Assembly: GCA_036407035.1 (NCBI GenBank)
Contig: DASXAA010000246.1
Coordinates: 1 to 64,000 of the forward strand
DNA from: JACVRW01 sp036407035
GTDB lineage: Bacteria; Actinomycetota; Thermoleophilia; Solirubrobacterales; Thermoleophilaceae
DNA: 64,000 bases
Reading direction: 5' to 3'
Under the pieces are notes generated by a model. That model had not been told where the DNA came from. It saw nothing but the letters and a program-made list of their open reading frames with translations, and made no database searches. Below are positions 17,354 through 25,695 of this stretch, piece by piece. Position numbers and translations under genes: made by a program. Positions within the stretch are counted from its first letter, which is position 1, and the number at the start of each line of letters is the position of its first letter.

Positions 17354-18807
17354 CGCCGCAACTCCATCGCCCACTGCTCGGTCGCGACGTTCAGGTACGG
17401 CGTCTGCACCTCGCGGATCAGCGCGCGCAGCTCCTCCACCTCGGGCGAGGCGAGCGGGTAGTCGCGCAGCACCGGGCCCGCCGCCTGCATCGCGGCGATG
17501 TCCGGCTCGGGGATCAGCGCCTTCAGGATCAGCAGATCGTCCTCGTCCGGCCCGGTGCCGTGCCGCGCGCGCAGCTCCTCGAGCGTCGGCTGCTCCGGTG
17601 GGTTCGCGACCACGCGCTCGGCGGGCTCCGACTCCATGATGCGGTCGAGCACGTCCGGCTCGATCGGCGCCGGCGGCTCCCCGTAGTGGCCGGCGGCGTA
17701 GGCCACCACCTGGTCCGGGACGAGGCTGTAGCGCTCGCCGCTGACGATGTTCAGCACCGCCTGCGTGCCGACCAGCTGGCTGAGCGGCGTGGCCATCACC
17801 GGCCAGCCCAGCTCGCGCCGCACGACGCCCGTCTCCTCGAGTACCTCGTCGAGGCGGTGCGCCATGCCGTGCTGGTCCAGCTGCGCCCTCAGCGTGCCGA
17901 CCATCCCGCCCGGCACCTGGTGCGTGACGTTGAAGAGGTCGTACTCGCTGACCGCGTCGACGAGGTACCCGGCCGCCCTGCCCACGCGCCGGAAGTGCTC
18001 CTCCACGGGCGGCAAGAGCGACGCCTCGATCGAGTGCGTGCAGTCCATCAGCTCGAGGTTGCGCACCACGCTCTCGGTCGAGGGCGTCGACGGGCCGTTC
18101 GCCATCGAGCGCGTCGCGGTGTGCAGCACGTGGATGCCGTGCTTGACCGCCTCGACGTAGGTCAGGCCGGACATGCCCATCAGGTTGTTCGAGTGGATCT
18201 CGACCGGCTTCGGCGCCGCCGCCGCGACGATCTTCGGCACGAGCGTGCGCAGCCGCTCCACCTCGAGCACGCCGGCGGTGTCGTAGAACAGCACGCCGTC
18301 GATCTCCGGCACCGCGGCGATCTCCGCCGCCCTGCCCGCCAGGTACTCGTCGGTGTGCACCGGCGACACCGTGTAGAAGACCGTGCCGACGACCTCCGAG
18401 CCGTACTCCTTCGCGATCCGCGCGAGCCGGGCGAAGTTGTCGACGCCGTAGAGCACGTCGTAGATCCAGAACGAGCGCACGCCGTGCTCGTTGAGGCGCC
18501 GCATCCAGAGGTCCATCAGCGAGTCGGGCGAGACGCCGAACGACACGCACGCGTTGCCGCGCATACCGCCGCGCATCGGGGTGCGTTGGATCGCGGCGCG
18601 CAGCAGGTCGAGCCCCTCCCACGGGTCCTCGCGGCAGTACTTGACGAGCACCTCCATGAACGAGCTGCCGGTGGCGTCGATCGTCCTGAAGCCGGTGCGG
18701 TCGAGCACGTCCGCCACCGGCAGCGCCATGCCGGCCTGCATGCGCATCCCCCAGAGGCTCTGCTGGCCGTCGCGGAGCGTGCCGTCGAGCAGCTCAACGT
18801 GGGGCAT
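17350..18807 (-). CDS. Carboxyltransferase-domain protein, PycB/OadA-like (copy 1, metal site altered)
   Basis: HMGL-like TIM-barrel protein, 485 residues, the length of OadA/PycB carboxyltransferase subunits without the biotin domain. DGTLRDGQQSLWGMRM near the N-terminus matches the pyruvate-carboxylase CT entry motif, with Asp8 as metal ligand. The usual carbamylated Lys of KDMAG is Tyr175 (YDTAGVL), and the usual HxH is HSN with His205 and Asn207. The metal centre therefore differs from known CTs. No biotin carboxylase or carrier is in this operon; a set is at 59488-62853 with a paralogous CT. It may work with that set, or do biotin-independent chemistry. It overlaps the ligase gene by 14 bases. 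Confidence 0.8.
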   Translation of the reverse strand: MPHVELLDGTLRDGQQSLWGMRMQAGMALPVADVLDRTGFRTIDATGSSFMEVLVKYCREDPWEGLDLLRAAIQRTPMRGGMRGNACVSFGVSPDSLMDLWMRRLNEHGVRSFWIYDVLYGVDNFARLARIAKEYGSEVVGTVFYTVSPVHTDEYLAGRAAEIAAVPEIDGVLFYDTAGVLEVERLRTLVPKIVAAAAPKPVEIHSNNLMGMSGLTYVEAVKHGIHVLHTATRSMANGPSTPSTESVVRNLELMDCTHSIEASLLPPVEEHFRRVGRAAGYLVDAVSEYDLFNVTHQVPGGMVGTLRAQLDQHGMAHRLDEVLEETGVVRRELGWPVMATPLSQLVGTQAVLNIVSGERYSLVPDQVVAYAAGHYGEPPAPIEPDVLDRIMESEPAERVVANPPEQPTLEELRARHGTGPDEDDLLILKALIPEPDIAAMQAAGPVLRDYPLASPEVEELRALIREVQTPYLNVATEQWAMELRR

Positions 18808-20302
18808 GCACGAGCTCCCTGAGCTTCGGCTTCAGGACCTTGCCGGCGGAGTTGCGCGGCAGCTCCGCCACCGCGTGGTACTCGCGCGGGCGCTTGTGAC
18901 GCGCGATCGCGTCGAGGCAGCGGCCGTCGAGCGCCTGCTCGTCGAGCACCGCGTCGCCCGCGAGGACGACGAACGCGACCACCCGCTCGCCCCACTCGGG
19001 GTCGGGCACGCCCACCACCGCCGCCTCCGCGACGGCGGGGTCGAGCTCCAGCACGTCCTCCACCTCGCGCGGGTACACGTTCTCGCCGCCGCTGATGATC
19101 ACGTCCTTGGCGCGGTCCACCAGCGTGAGCCGGCCGCGCTCGTCGAACGAGCCGAGGTCGCCGGTGTGGAGCCAGCCGCCGCGCAGCGCAGCGGCGGTGG
19201 CCTCCGGCATGTCGAGGTAGCCGCTCATCACGGTCGGGCCGTCCACGAGCACCTCCCCCACCTCGCCCGGCGGCAGCTCGCGGTCGTCGGCGTCGGATAC
19301 CCGCACGCGCATCCCCGCGCGCGCGACTCCCACCGAGCGCAGCGCGTGCTCGTCGCCCGCCGCCACAGCGGCGCCGATGTCGGCCTTCCCGTGCGCGGTG
19401 ATCGTGCACGGCGACTCGCCCTGGCCGTAGCCGTTCCACACGCACGGGCCGAACGCGGCGACGGCGTCGCGCAGGTCCGCCGGCGGGACCGGCGCGGCGC
19501 CCACGATGATCGTGCCGAACCGCTCGCGCGCCACGGGCGCCGCACGCGCCTGCGCGGTGAGCCGGCGCAGCAGGGTCGGCGGCACGAAGAAGGTCGAGCG
19601 CTCGCCGGTGGCGACGAGGTCGAGCAGCTCGGTGGCGGCGAAGCCGCCGGACGGCGGCAGCACCTGTGCCGCGCCGCGGGCGACGAACGGGAGCGAGAAC
19701 AGGCCCGAGGCGTGGCTCAGCGCCGCCACGTGCACGAGCGCGTCGCGCGGCGCGACCTCGGCCACGTCGGCGGTGTACGCGGCGGCCATCGCGAGCAGGT
19801 TGGCGTGGCTGAGCCGCGCGCCCTTGGGGCTGCCGGTGGTGCCGGACGTGAAGAAGATCCACGCGTCGTCGGTCGCCTCGCGCGCGACCGGCGCGATCGG
19901 CTCCGACTCCAGCAGCCCCTCGTCGTCGTCCCCGCCGAGCGCCACCGCCGCCTCGGACACGGCCTCGTCCGCCCCCGTGAAGCAGAGGCGGGCGCCCGCG
20001 GCGGCCACGATGCCGGCCGCCTCGCGCGGGTGGAGGCGGCTCGACACCGGCACGGCCACGGCGCCCGCGTGCCAGATCGAGAACAGCGCCTCCAGGTAGG
20101 CGGGATGGTTGGCCGCGTAGAGCGCGACCGCGTCGCCGGGGCGAATCCCGTGCCGGTCGCGCAGGCCACCGGCCCGCCGCGCGACCGCGGACGCGAGGCC
20201 GCCCCACGTCCGGTGGGGCCGGTCTCCCACGAGCACGGCCGCGCGGTCGGCGCCCCAGCGGGAGGGCCCGTCGAGCAGCCCCGCGAGGTTCGCGCGGCTC
20301 AC
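18794..20302 (-). CDS. Acyl-CoA synthetase/AMP-dependent ligase
   Basis: Adenylate-forming ligase of the ANL superfamily, 502 residues. The phosphate loop A3 reads FFTSGTTGSPKG, A5 is NGYGQGESP, A7 is LHTGDLGSFDERG, A8 hinge is DRAKDVIISGGENVYPREVE, and A10 Lys lies in NSAGKVLKPKL. It would turn a carboxylate into its CoA thioester with ATP to AMP. In this operon a carboxylation product such as a beta-keto acid is a sensible substrate, by context only. GTG start; 13 bases after the unknown 501-residue gene. Confidence 0.92.
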   Translation of the reverse strand: MSRANLAGLLDGPSRWGADRAAVLVGDRPHRTWGGLASAVARRAGGLRDRHGIRPGDAVALYAANHPAYLEALFSIWHAGAVAVPVSSRLHPREAAGIVAAAGARLCFTGADEAVSEAAVALGGDDDEGLLESEPIAPVAREATDDAWIFFTSGTTGSPKGARLSHANLLAMAAAYTADVAEVAPRDALVHVAALSHASGLFSLPFVARGAAQVLPPSGGFAATELLDLVATGERSTFFVPPTLLRRLTAQARAAPVARERFGTIIVGAAPVPPADLRDAVAAFGPCVWNGYGQGESPCTITAHGKADIGAAVAAGDEHALRSVGVARAGMRVRVSDADDRELPPGEVGEVLVDGPTVMSGYLDMPEATAAALRGGWLHTGDLGSFDERGRLTLVDRAKDVIISGGENVYPREVEDVLELDPAVAEAAVVGVPDPEWGERVVAFVVLAGDAVLDEQALDGRCLDAIARHKRPREYHAVAELPRNSAGKVLKPKLRELVHAPR

Positions 20303-20315
20303 GACGGCCCTGGCT

Positions 20316-21821
20316 CTAGCCCGCCGCTACCGATGCCGAGGACCCGCGGGCGGCGGCCTCCAGCTCGGCGGCTTTCGGGTCGTCCGGGTGGTGCTTGACC
20401 CACGTGTCGTCGTCGTAGTGGCGCAGCTCGAACGCCGTCGAGCGGAACTCGCGCGCGAGCTCGTTGCACTCGTCCTGCGTCAGCTTGCCGCGGGTCGTCG
20501 TGTACTTCGCCGTCTTCGCGGGCAGCGAGGTGCTGCCGCCGCGGATCGGGCCCACGCTCGACGTCCACTCGTCGTCGACCAGCACGGAGTACGGGATCGG
20601 CGTCCACATGTCGCCCGGCTCGCCCGAGAACTTCGCCATGTGGTGCTCGCTGCGGTTCTGCGAGGTCATCGACACGAGCCCGACGATCTCCGCGATCAGC
20701 GCGCCGCCGTACTCGTCGTTCATCAGCGGCTTGAAGCGCTGGCAGCGGTCCTCGACCGTGAACCAGTCGTCCTGCTCGTAGACGCCCGCGAAGTGCGCGA
20801 GGTCCTTCTGCGTCCCGTAGTACACGAGCAGGCCCGCGTCGATCATCTGGTCGCGCGTCCAGCCGGCCATCTGCTTCCACATCGCCGCGGTCGCGGACTC
20901 CATCTCCTCGCGCGTGTAGTCGAGGTAGTCGGCGAGGTCGGAGGCGTTGTCCATGTGCACCGGGATGTAGCCCTCCGAGAGGAAGTCGGAGGTGTAGAGG
21001 CCGACCGCGACGATGTTCTTCGCGTCGTATCCCGGCGTCGCCTCGAAGCTGCCCCAGTCGTCGACGATGTTGAAGTGGGTGTCCTTCATGATCACCGGCA
21101 CGGTCAGGTTGTTGTTCTCGATGCCGGCGGCCACGCCGTCCATCCACGGGTAGTCGCACTCCGCCAGGTCCACGGCGTCGCGGACGAGCATCTCGTGCCC
21201 GCCGCGCGTCTTGTACGGCCCGTGGTTGCAGAAGCTGAGCCTGCACTCGCAGTGGCTCAGGAAGCCGTAGGCGGACATCGCCGCCATGAAGCGCCCGAAG
21301 GCCGTGTGCAGCTTGTCGCCCGGCGTGACGCCGATCGCGGCGTCCTCGAACGTCGCCGTCTGGCGCGCCGTGTGCACCTGGTCGCGCTGGTTCGCGTCGC
21401 TCGGGATCGTGTGGCCGTGCGCGCGGTGGTACGACAGGTTCAGCCGCCGCCCGAAGTCGAGCACGAACATCACGTCGTCGAGCGCGTCGGTGGGCTTCAG
21501 CATCCCCATGTCCATCAGGATCTGGCGCCCGCCGGAGTAGAACTGCGGGATCAGGCCCATCGAGATCGTGTTGACGTACGACCCGACCTGCCGGGCGCGG
21601 TCGCCGATCTCCTCGGCCGGCATCGCCGCATCGACCTTGCGCAGCAGCTCCGGCCAGCGGTACCAGGCGTTCAGGTACGACAGCGAGATGTACGGGTTGA
21701 CGGGGAAGAGCTTCGACTCCTGCACCGTGCGCGTCGTGCACTGGAAGAAGAAGGAGTCGGCGGCCTTCTGCAGGTAGGCGTTTGCATCGAGCAGATCGAT
21801 GTAGCTGTGCTTGGAGGGCAT
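20316..21821 (-). CDS. Unrecognised 501-residue protein, conserved-looking operon member
   Basis: I do not recognise a family. It is a soluble, acidic, aromatic-rich protein without signal peptide or membrane segments. A His/Cys-rich patch HCECRLSFCNH (His190, Cys191, Cys193, Cys198, His200) could bind metal. Other notable stretches are YHRAHGHTIP (about 131-140), the NIVDDWGSFEATPGYDAKN block and SQNRSEHHMAKF. ATG start, 8 bases after the swivel-protein stop and 13 before the ligase start, so it is co-expressed with them. Because the neighbouring PPDK-like proteins lack a substrate barrel, this protein is a candidate for the missing substrate-binding or catalytic partner; that is inference only. 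Confidence 0.75.
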   Translation of the reverse strand: MPSKHSYIDLLDANAYLQKAADSFFFQCTTRTVQESKLFPVNPYISLSYLNAWYRWPELLRKVDAAMPAEEIGDRARQVGSYVNTISMGLIPQFYSGGRQILMDMGMLKPTDALDDVMFVLDFGRRLNLSYHRAHGHTIPSDANQRDQVHTARQTATFEDAAIGVTPGDKLHTAFGRFMAAMSAYGFLSHCECRLSFCNHGPYKTRGGHEMLVRDAVDLAECDYPWMDGVAAGIENNNLTVPVIMKDTHFNIVDDWGSFEATPGYDAKNIVAVGLYTSDFLSEGYIPVHMDNASDLADYLDYTREEMESATAAMWKQMAGWTRDQMIDAGLLVYYGTQKDLAHFAGVYEQDDWFTVEDRCQRFKPLMNDEYGGALIAEIVGLVSMTSQNRSEHHMAKFSGEPGDMWTPIPYSVLVDDEWTSSVGPIRGGSTSLPAKTAKYTTTRGKLTQDECNELAREFRSTAFELRHYDDDTWVKHHPDDPKAAELEAAARGSSASVAAG

Positions 21822-21829
21822 CTGTTACC

Positions 21830-22549
21830 TCACGAGACCTTGATGACGCGGATGCGCCCGGCGGTGGCCGTCGCCTCGTCGGCGTAGGCGTTGGCGGCGG
21901 GCTTCGAGTACTCGACGACGATCTGGTCGCCGTCCGACAGGCCGTCCAGCTGGACGTTCATAAGGCACGGGATGCCGTACTCGCGGGTGAGGATCCCGAG
22001 GTGCGAGCGGACCGTGCCGCCGAGGCACAGGACCCCCGTAAAGCTGCCCAGCACCGGCGCCGTCAGCGTTCCGCCCGAGTCGTCGATGACGGCGATCGTC
22101 CCGTCCGGCACGCCGTTCGTGAGCATCTCGAGGACCTTCTCGACGTCGGACACGAAGCGGGCGGTGCCGGTCACGTCCTCGGGGGCCTGGAACACGTTGT
22201 CGCCCGTGCCGACGATCGGCCTGCCCTGCTCGTCCGACTCCTGCTTGCCCGAGTCCTGGAGGCCCTCGATGGGCTTGTACTTGTCGGGCTCCTCCTTGAC
22301 GGACACGGTGGCGGACATGTCGAAGCGGTAGCCCGTGGCGAGCAGGTCGGCCTCGATCTTCTCGAAGTCATCGCGCGTCAGCTCGAGCGACTCGTCCTGC
22401 ACCGCCTCCTCCCACGGCTTGCCGCTGGCCGCCAGGCGCTCGGCCACCAGCGCGCGGATCGCGGAGTGGTAGTTCTCCACCGTCGGCGTCGCTGACTCGC
22501 GCGCCCACCTGTCGGGGTACGGCCTCGCGGCCTGGGCAGTCTCGGTCAC
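21830..22549 (-). CDS. Stand-alone PEP-utilising phosphohistidine (swivel) domain protein
   Basis: 239 residues. The C-terminal half (about 145-239) is a PEP-utilising-enzyme mobile domain: LCLGGTVRSHLGILTREYGIPCLM in pieces, where His183 stands at the phosphorylated histidine, then the GDQIVVEYS strand. The N-terminal 140 residues are polar and unrecognised. In PPDK, PEP synthase and phenylphosphate synthase this domain shuttles phosphate between ATP and substrate sites. As a separate gene it recalls phenylphosphate synthase subunits. The GTG start overlaps the PPDK-like stop (GTGA). Confidence 0.82.
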   Translation of the reverse strand: MTETAQAARPYPDRWARESATPTVENYHSAIRALVAERLAASGKPWEEAVQDESLELTRDDFEKIEADLLATGYRFDMSATVSVKEEPDKYKPIEGLQDSGKQESDEQGRPIVGTGDNVFQAPEDVTGTARFVSDVEKVLEMLTNGVPDGTIAVIDDSGGTLTAPVLGSFTGVLCLGGTVRSHLGILTREYGIPCLMNVQLDGLSDGDQIVVEYSKPAANAYADEATATAGRIRVIKVS

Positions 22550-24270
22550 TGGTTTCTTCCCTCCTCCACGTCGGACATCTCCTGAACCAGTCGCAGCAAG
22601 AGCGCGGCGGCAGGCTGCCCGGGCAGCCTGACCACGGCCGGCACGCCGGCGGCGAGCACCGCCCTCGCCCCCTCGGCCGTCGCCAGCACGGACCCGCGCG
22701 CCGCGGTCGCACCGCGCAGGCGCTCCGTCAGCGCGGCCCTGTCGGGCGTCTCGTCGCCCTCCACGCCGAGGCCCTCGGCGTCGAGGTCCACGAGCTCGGG
22801 GGCCGAGTCCGCGACGGTCACCGGGCACAGCTCCTCGGCCCACGCCAACAGCTCGGTCAGCCCCGGAACCGCCCCGGGCTCCACCTCCTCGGTGGGCAGC
22901 CGGCCCGCGTACACGACGCCGGCCGTGCCGTCCACGGTCAGCTCGCGGCCGGCAAGCTCCGCCGCGAGGCCGTCGCCGACGCCCACCACGCTCGGCCGGC
23001 CGAGCGCGCGGGTGACCACCGCCGCGTGCGACGTGCTGCCGCCGTGCTCGGTGACCACGCCGCGGGCGGCGATCATCCCGCTCACGTCCTCGGGGCTCGT
23101 GGTCGGGCGGACGAGCACGACGTCGCCGGGCTCCGCCTCGGCCGCGTCCGAGTCGCCGACCGCCAGGCCCGACGCCACGCCGGGGCACGCGGGGGTGCCG
23201 CGCGCAACCACCTCGGCCGACTCCGCCGCGTCCTCCGGGAGCCGCGGCGCGAGCACGCGCGCGAGCTGCTCGGCGCTCACGCGCCGGACCGCCTCGCGGC
23301 GGTCGATCGCGCCCTCCTCGGCGAAGTCGACGGCGGTGCGCACGGCCGCGTGCGGCGAGCGCTTCGCGACGCGCGTCTGGAGCAGGTAGAGGGAGCCGCG
23401 CTCGACGGTGAACTCCACGTCCTGCACGTCGCCGTGCTCGCGCTCCAGCAGCCGGCCGGCCTCGATCAGGCGGTCGTGCGCGTCCGGGAGCTGCTCGCGC
23501 AGCGCGCCGAGAGGCAGGGGGTCGTGCGTGCCGCTCACCACGTCCTCGCCCTGGCCGCCCGGCAGCCAGTCGCCGTAGGGCTCGGCGGCGCCGGTGAGCG
23601 GGTCACGCGTGAACAGCACGCCCGTCCCGGAGTCCTCGCCGAGGTTGCCGAAAACCATCGCCTGCACGATCACGGCGGTGCCGCCGTCCTCCGGGATCCC
23701 CCAGTGGCGCCGGTACGCCTTGGCGCGCCGCGAGGACCACGAGCCAAAGACGGTCTGCACGACCGCGCGGAGCTGGTCGAGCGGATCGGACGGCACATCC
23801 GGCGTCGGCTCGTCCGGGTCGGCGCCGAGGACGGTGTGGGCGAACTCCTCGACGAAGCGCTCGTGCGTCGAGCCGGCGAACTCCGGGTCGCCGGAGAGCC
23901 GCGCGAGCGCCGCCTCGACCTCGGCTGTCATGCCGAGGTTGAGCACGGTGTCCATCATGCCCGGCATGCTGACCGCCCCCGACGAGCGGACCGAGACGAG
24001 CAACGGCCGGGCGGGGTCGCCAAGGCGCCTGCCGCTCCGCTCCTCGAGGTCGCGCAGTCCCGCCAGCACCGCCTCCCACGTCTCGTCGCCGAGCTCGCCG
24101 CCCGCGGCGTGGTAACGCCTGCACTCGTCGATCGGCAGCGCGAACGCGGGCGGCACGGGCAGGCCGAGCGACAGCATCCGCGCGATGCTGCGGCCCTTGT
24201 TGCCGACCACCTCGCGGCTCGGGGAAGTCGAGCCGTCCAGCACCACCACGCGGTCGGCGACGGCGGTCAC
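22546..24270 (-). CDS. PPDK/PEP-synthase-like protein lacking the PEP/pyruvate barrel
   Basis: 574 residues. An N-terminal PPDK-type ATP-grasp (about 1-340) shows LLVSVRSSGAVSMPGMMDTVLN in pieces and the QDVEFTVERGSLYLLQTR end. A swivel domain follows with TEHGGSTSHAAVV, where His415 is the expected phosphohistidine. After about 455 only some 120 residues remain, with no TIM barrel and none of the C-terminal PPDK active-site motifs; full PPDK is near 880. It should therefore make phosphohistidine from ATP but must pass phosphate to another protein. It is coupled by ATGA to the gene upstream and by GTGA to the swivel protein downstream. Confidence 0.87.
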   Translation of the reverse strand: MTAVADRVVVLDGSTSPSREVVGNKGRSIARMLSLGLPVPPAFALPIDECRRYHAAGGELGDETWEAVLAGLRDLEERSGRRLGDPARPLLVSVRSSGAVSMPGMMDTVLNLGMTAEVEAALARLSGDPEFAGSTHERFVEEFAHTVLGADPDEPTPDVPSDPLDQLRAVVQTVFGSWSSRRAKAYRRHWGIPEDGGTAVIVQAMVFGNLGEDSGTGVLFTRDPLTGAAEPYGDWLPGGQGEDVVSGTHDPLPLGALREQLPDAHDRLIEAGRLLEREHGDVQDVEFTVERGSLYLLQTRVAKRSPHAAVRTAVDFAEEGAIDRREAVRRVSAEQLARVLAPRLPEDAAESAEVVARGTPACPGVASGLAVGDSDAAEAEPGDVVLVRPTTSPEDVSGMIAARGVVTEHGGSTSHAAVVTRALGRPSVVGVGDGLAAELAGRELTVDGTAGVVYAGRLPTEEVEPGAVPGLTELLAWAEELCPVTVADSAPELVDLDAEGLGVEGDETPDRAALTERLRGATAARGSVLATAEGARAVLAAGVPAVVRLPGQPAAALLLRLVQEMSDVEEGRNQ

Positions 24271-24893
24271 GGGGCCGTCTCGCGCTCGCGGCCGAGCATC
24301 CGCAGCAGGTCCTCGTGGAGCTCGAACCAGACCGTGTGGTAGCTGTCGACGCGCGCGCCGGTCACGTAGTCGTGCTCGCCGGCGAGCACGCGGTCGTACG
24401 CGCCCTCGAGCCGCTCCCAGTAGGTGCCGAGTCGCGGGTCGAGCTGCGCGAAGCGCCCCAGCGGCTTCTCGGCGCGCTCGTGCAGCGCCCCGAGCCGGTC
24501 CACGATCTTCTCGTCGTAGCCGGCGTCGGAGTGGTCGTTCGGCGCCCGCTCGCCGCCGGGGCCCGGGACCATCTGCCAGTCGGTGAAGAGGGCGAGCAGC
24601 TCGCGGTTGATCGACTCGAAGCGCTCGTACGCGGCGGTCGCCTCCGGATCGGCGCGCAGGCCGGCGAAGGCCTCCGGGTAGCGCTCGCCGAGCCAGGCCT
24701 GGCCGGCGGGCGTGACCATGAACGTCTCGTTCGCGCCGGCGGCGCGGCCGTTGGCCACGGCGGCCTCGAGCGCGCGGGCGACCTCGTCCTCGTCACGGCC
24801 GAGCACGGCCCCGACCGCGGCCGGGCTGCCGGCCTTCCTCACGGCGAGGGCGTGCAGGGACAGCAGGTCGATATCGCCCACGTACCGGACCAT
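24267..24893 (-). CDS. Winged-helix-like protein of unknown role, first gene of the acetone-carboxylase-type operon
   Basis: 208 residues. The first 75 look like a winged helix: SLHALAVRKAGSPAAVGAVLG, DEDEVARALEAAVANGR and a strand pair ending FMVTPAGQAWL. The rest is helical and charged. It might regulate the operon, or be a small structural partner of the PPDK-like protein, whose start it overlaps (ATGA). The ATG 24893 was chosen because homology-like sequence begins there and CATGAT stands 6 bases before it, as in other leaderless genes here; the longer frame to 24950 runs through an intergenic palindrome. Confidence 0.7.
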   Translation of the reverse strand: MVRYVGDIDLLSLHALAVRKAGSPAAVGAVLGRDEDEVARALEAAVANGRAAGANETFMVTPAGQAWLGERYPEAFAGLRADPEATAAYERFESINRELLALFTDWQMVPGPGGERAPNDHSDAGYDEKIVDRLGALHERAEKPLGRFAQLDPRLGTYWERLEGAYDRVLAGEHDYVTGARVDSYHTVWFELHEDLLRMLGRERETAP

Positions 24894-24951
24894 AAGAGGA
24901 TCATGCGACCGCTTTCCAGGGCCGGAGCGGCGATCTTGTGATTGCCACAAC
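24894..24951 (-). promoter_or_regulatory. Operon promoter region with recurrent palindromic motif, site B
   Basis: On the minus strand GTTGTGGCAATCACAAG (24951-24935) has TTGTG/CACAA arms and lies about 42-58 bases before the ATG of the eleven-gene operon. CATGAT (24905-24900) ends 6 bases before the ATG and could be the -10 of a leaderless mRNA. The gap from the upstream hydrolase stop is only 58 bases. Confidence 0.45.
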
Positions 24952-25683
24952 TCACGCGCGCACGGCCGACCAGTGCCGCAGCAGGGCCTCGGCGGTCTCC
25001 TGCGGGCGCTCGTACGGCCACCAGTGGCCGCACTCGAGCACGACGAGCTCGGCCTTCATCCGGTCCGCCAGGCGCTCGCCCCACTCGAGGGGCACGTAGG
25101 GGTCGGTGCGGCCCCAGATCACCATCGCCGGGACGGTGAGCCGCTCGAGGTCGGGCTGCCACTCGGCGCCGACGTGGACGGCCGAGCGGTAGAGCTTGAG
25201 GATCGTGTCCTTGCCGTGCGGCCGCGTCCACACGTTGCGCTCGGCGTACTCGGGCGGCACGCCGTTCTCCACCAGGTGCGTGATCCCGAACTCGTCGGTC
25301 AGCTCCTCCTCCATGTAGCGCTCGCCCTCGCCGGGCGTCTGCCACACCTGCGCCAGCGGGTGCCATGGGTAGTCGGCGTCCACCGTCGCGCCGCCGCAGG
25401 TGACGCTCGCGAGCAGGTCGGGGCGGATCGACGCCACCCGCTGTACGAGCAGCGAGCCCCAGTCGTGGCCCACGAGGTCCACGCTGCCGCCGAGCTCCTC
25501 GAGCCGCTCGACGATCCAGTCGACGTACGCCTCCTTGGTGCACGGGAACCCCTCCGGCTCCTGATCGGCGAAGCCCGGCAGGTCCGCGGCGACGACCTCG
25601 TCGCCATAGGGCTCTAGGCGCTCCTTGACGCGGTCCCAGAGGGCCGACGTGTCGGGGTTTCCGTGGATCAGCAATGCGGGCAT
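24952..25683 (-). CDS. Alpha/beta hydrolase, epoxide hydrolase/haloalkane dehalogenase-like
   Basis: 243 residues. HGNPDTSALW gives the oxyanion-hole loop HGNP, and the nucleophile elbow LVGHDWGSLL has Asp rather than Ser, typical of epoxide hydrolases and haloalkane dehalogenases. IWGRTDPYVPLEWG holds the late acid and LECGHWWPYERP the catalytic His. It may open an epoxide or dehalogenate, cytoplasmic. It ends the ADH-phosphatase-hydrolase unit, 12 bases after the phosphatase. Confidence 0.88.
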   Translation of the reverse strand: MPALLIHGNPDTSALWDRVKERLEPYGDEVVAADLPGFADQEPEGFPCTKEAYVDWIVERLEELGGSVDLVGHDWGSLLVQRVASIRPDLLASVTCGGATVDADYPWHPLAQVWQTPGEGERYMEEELTDEFGITHLVENGVPPEYAERNVWTRPHGKDTILKLYRSAVHVGAEWQPDLERLTVPAMVIWGRTDPYVPLEWGERLADRMKAELVVLECGHWWPYERPQETAEALLRHWSAVRA

Positions 25684-25695
25684 CGGGCTCTCCTC

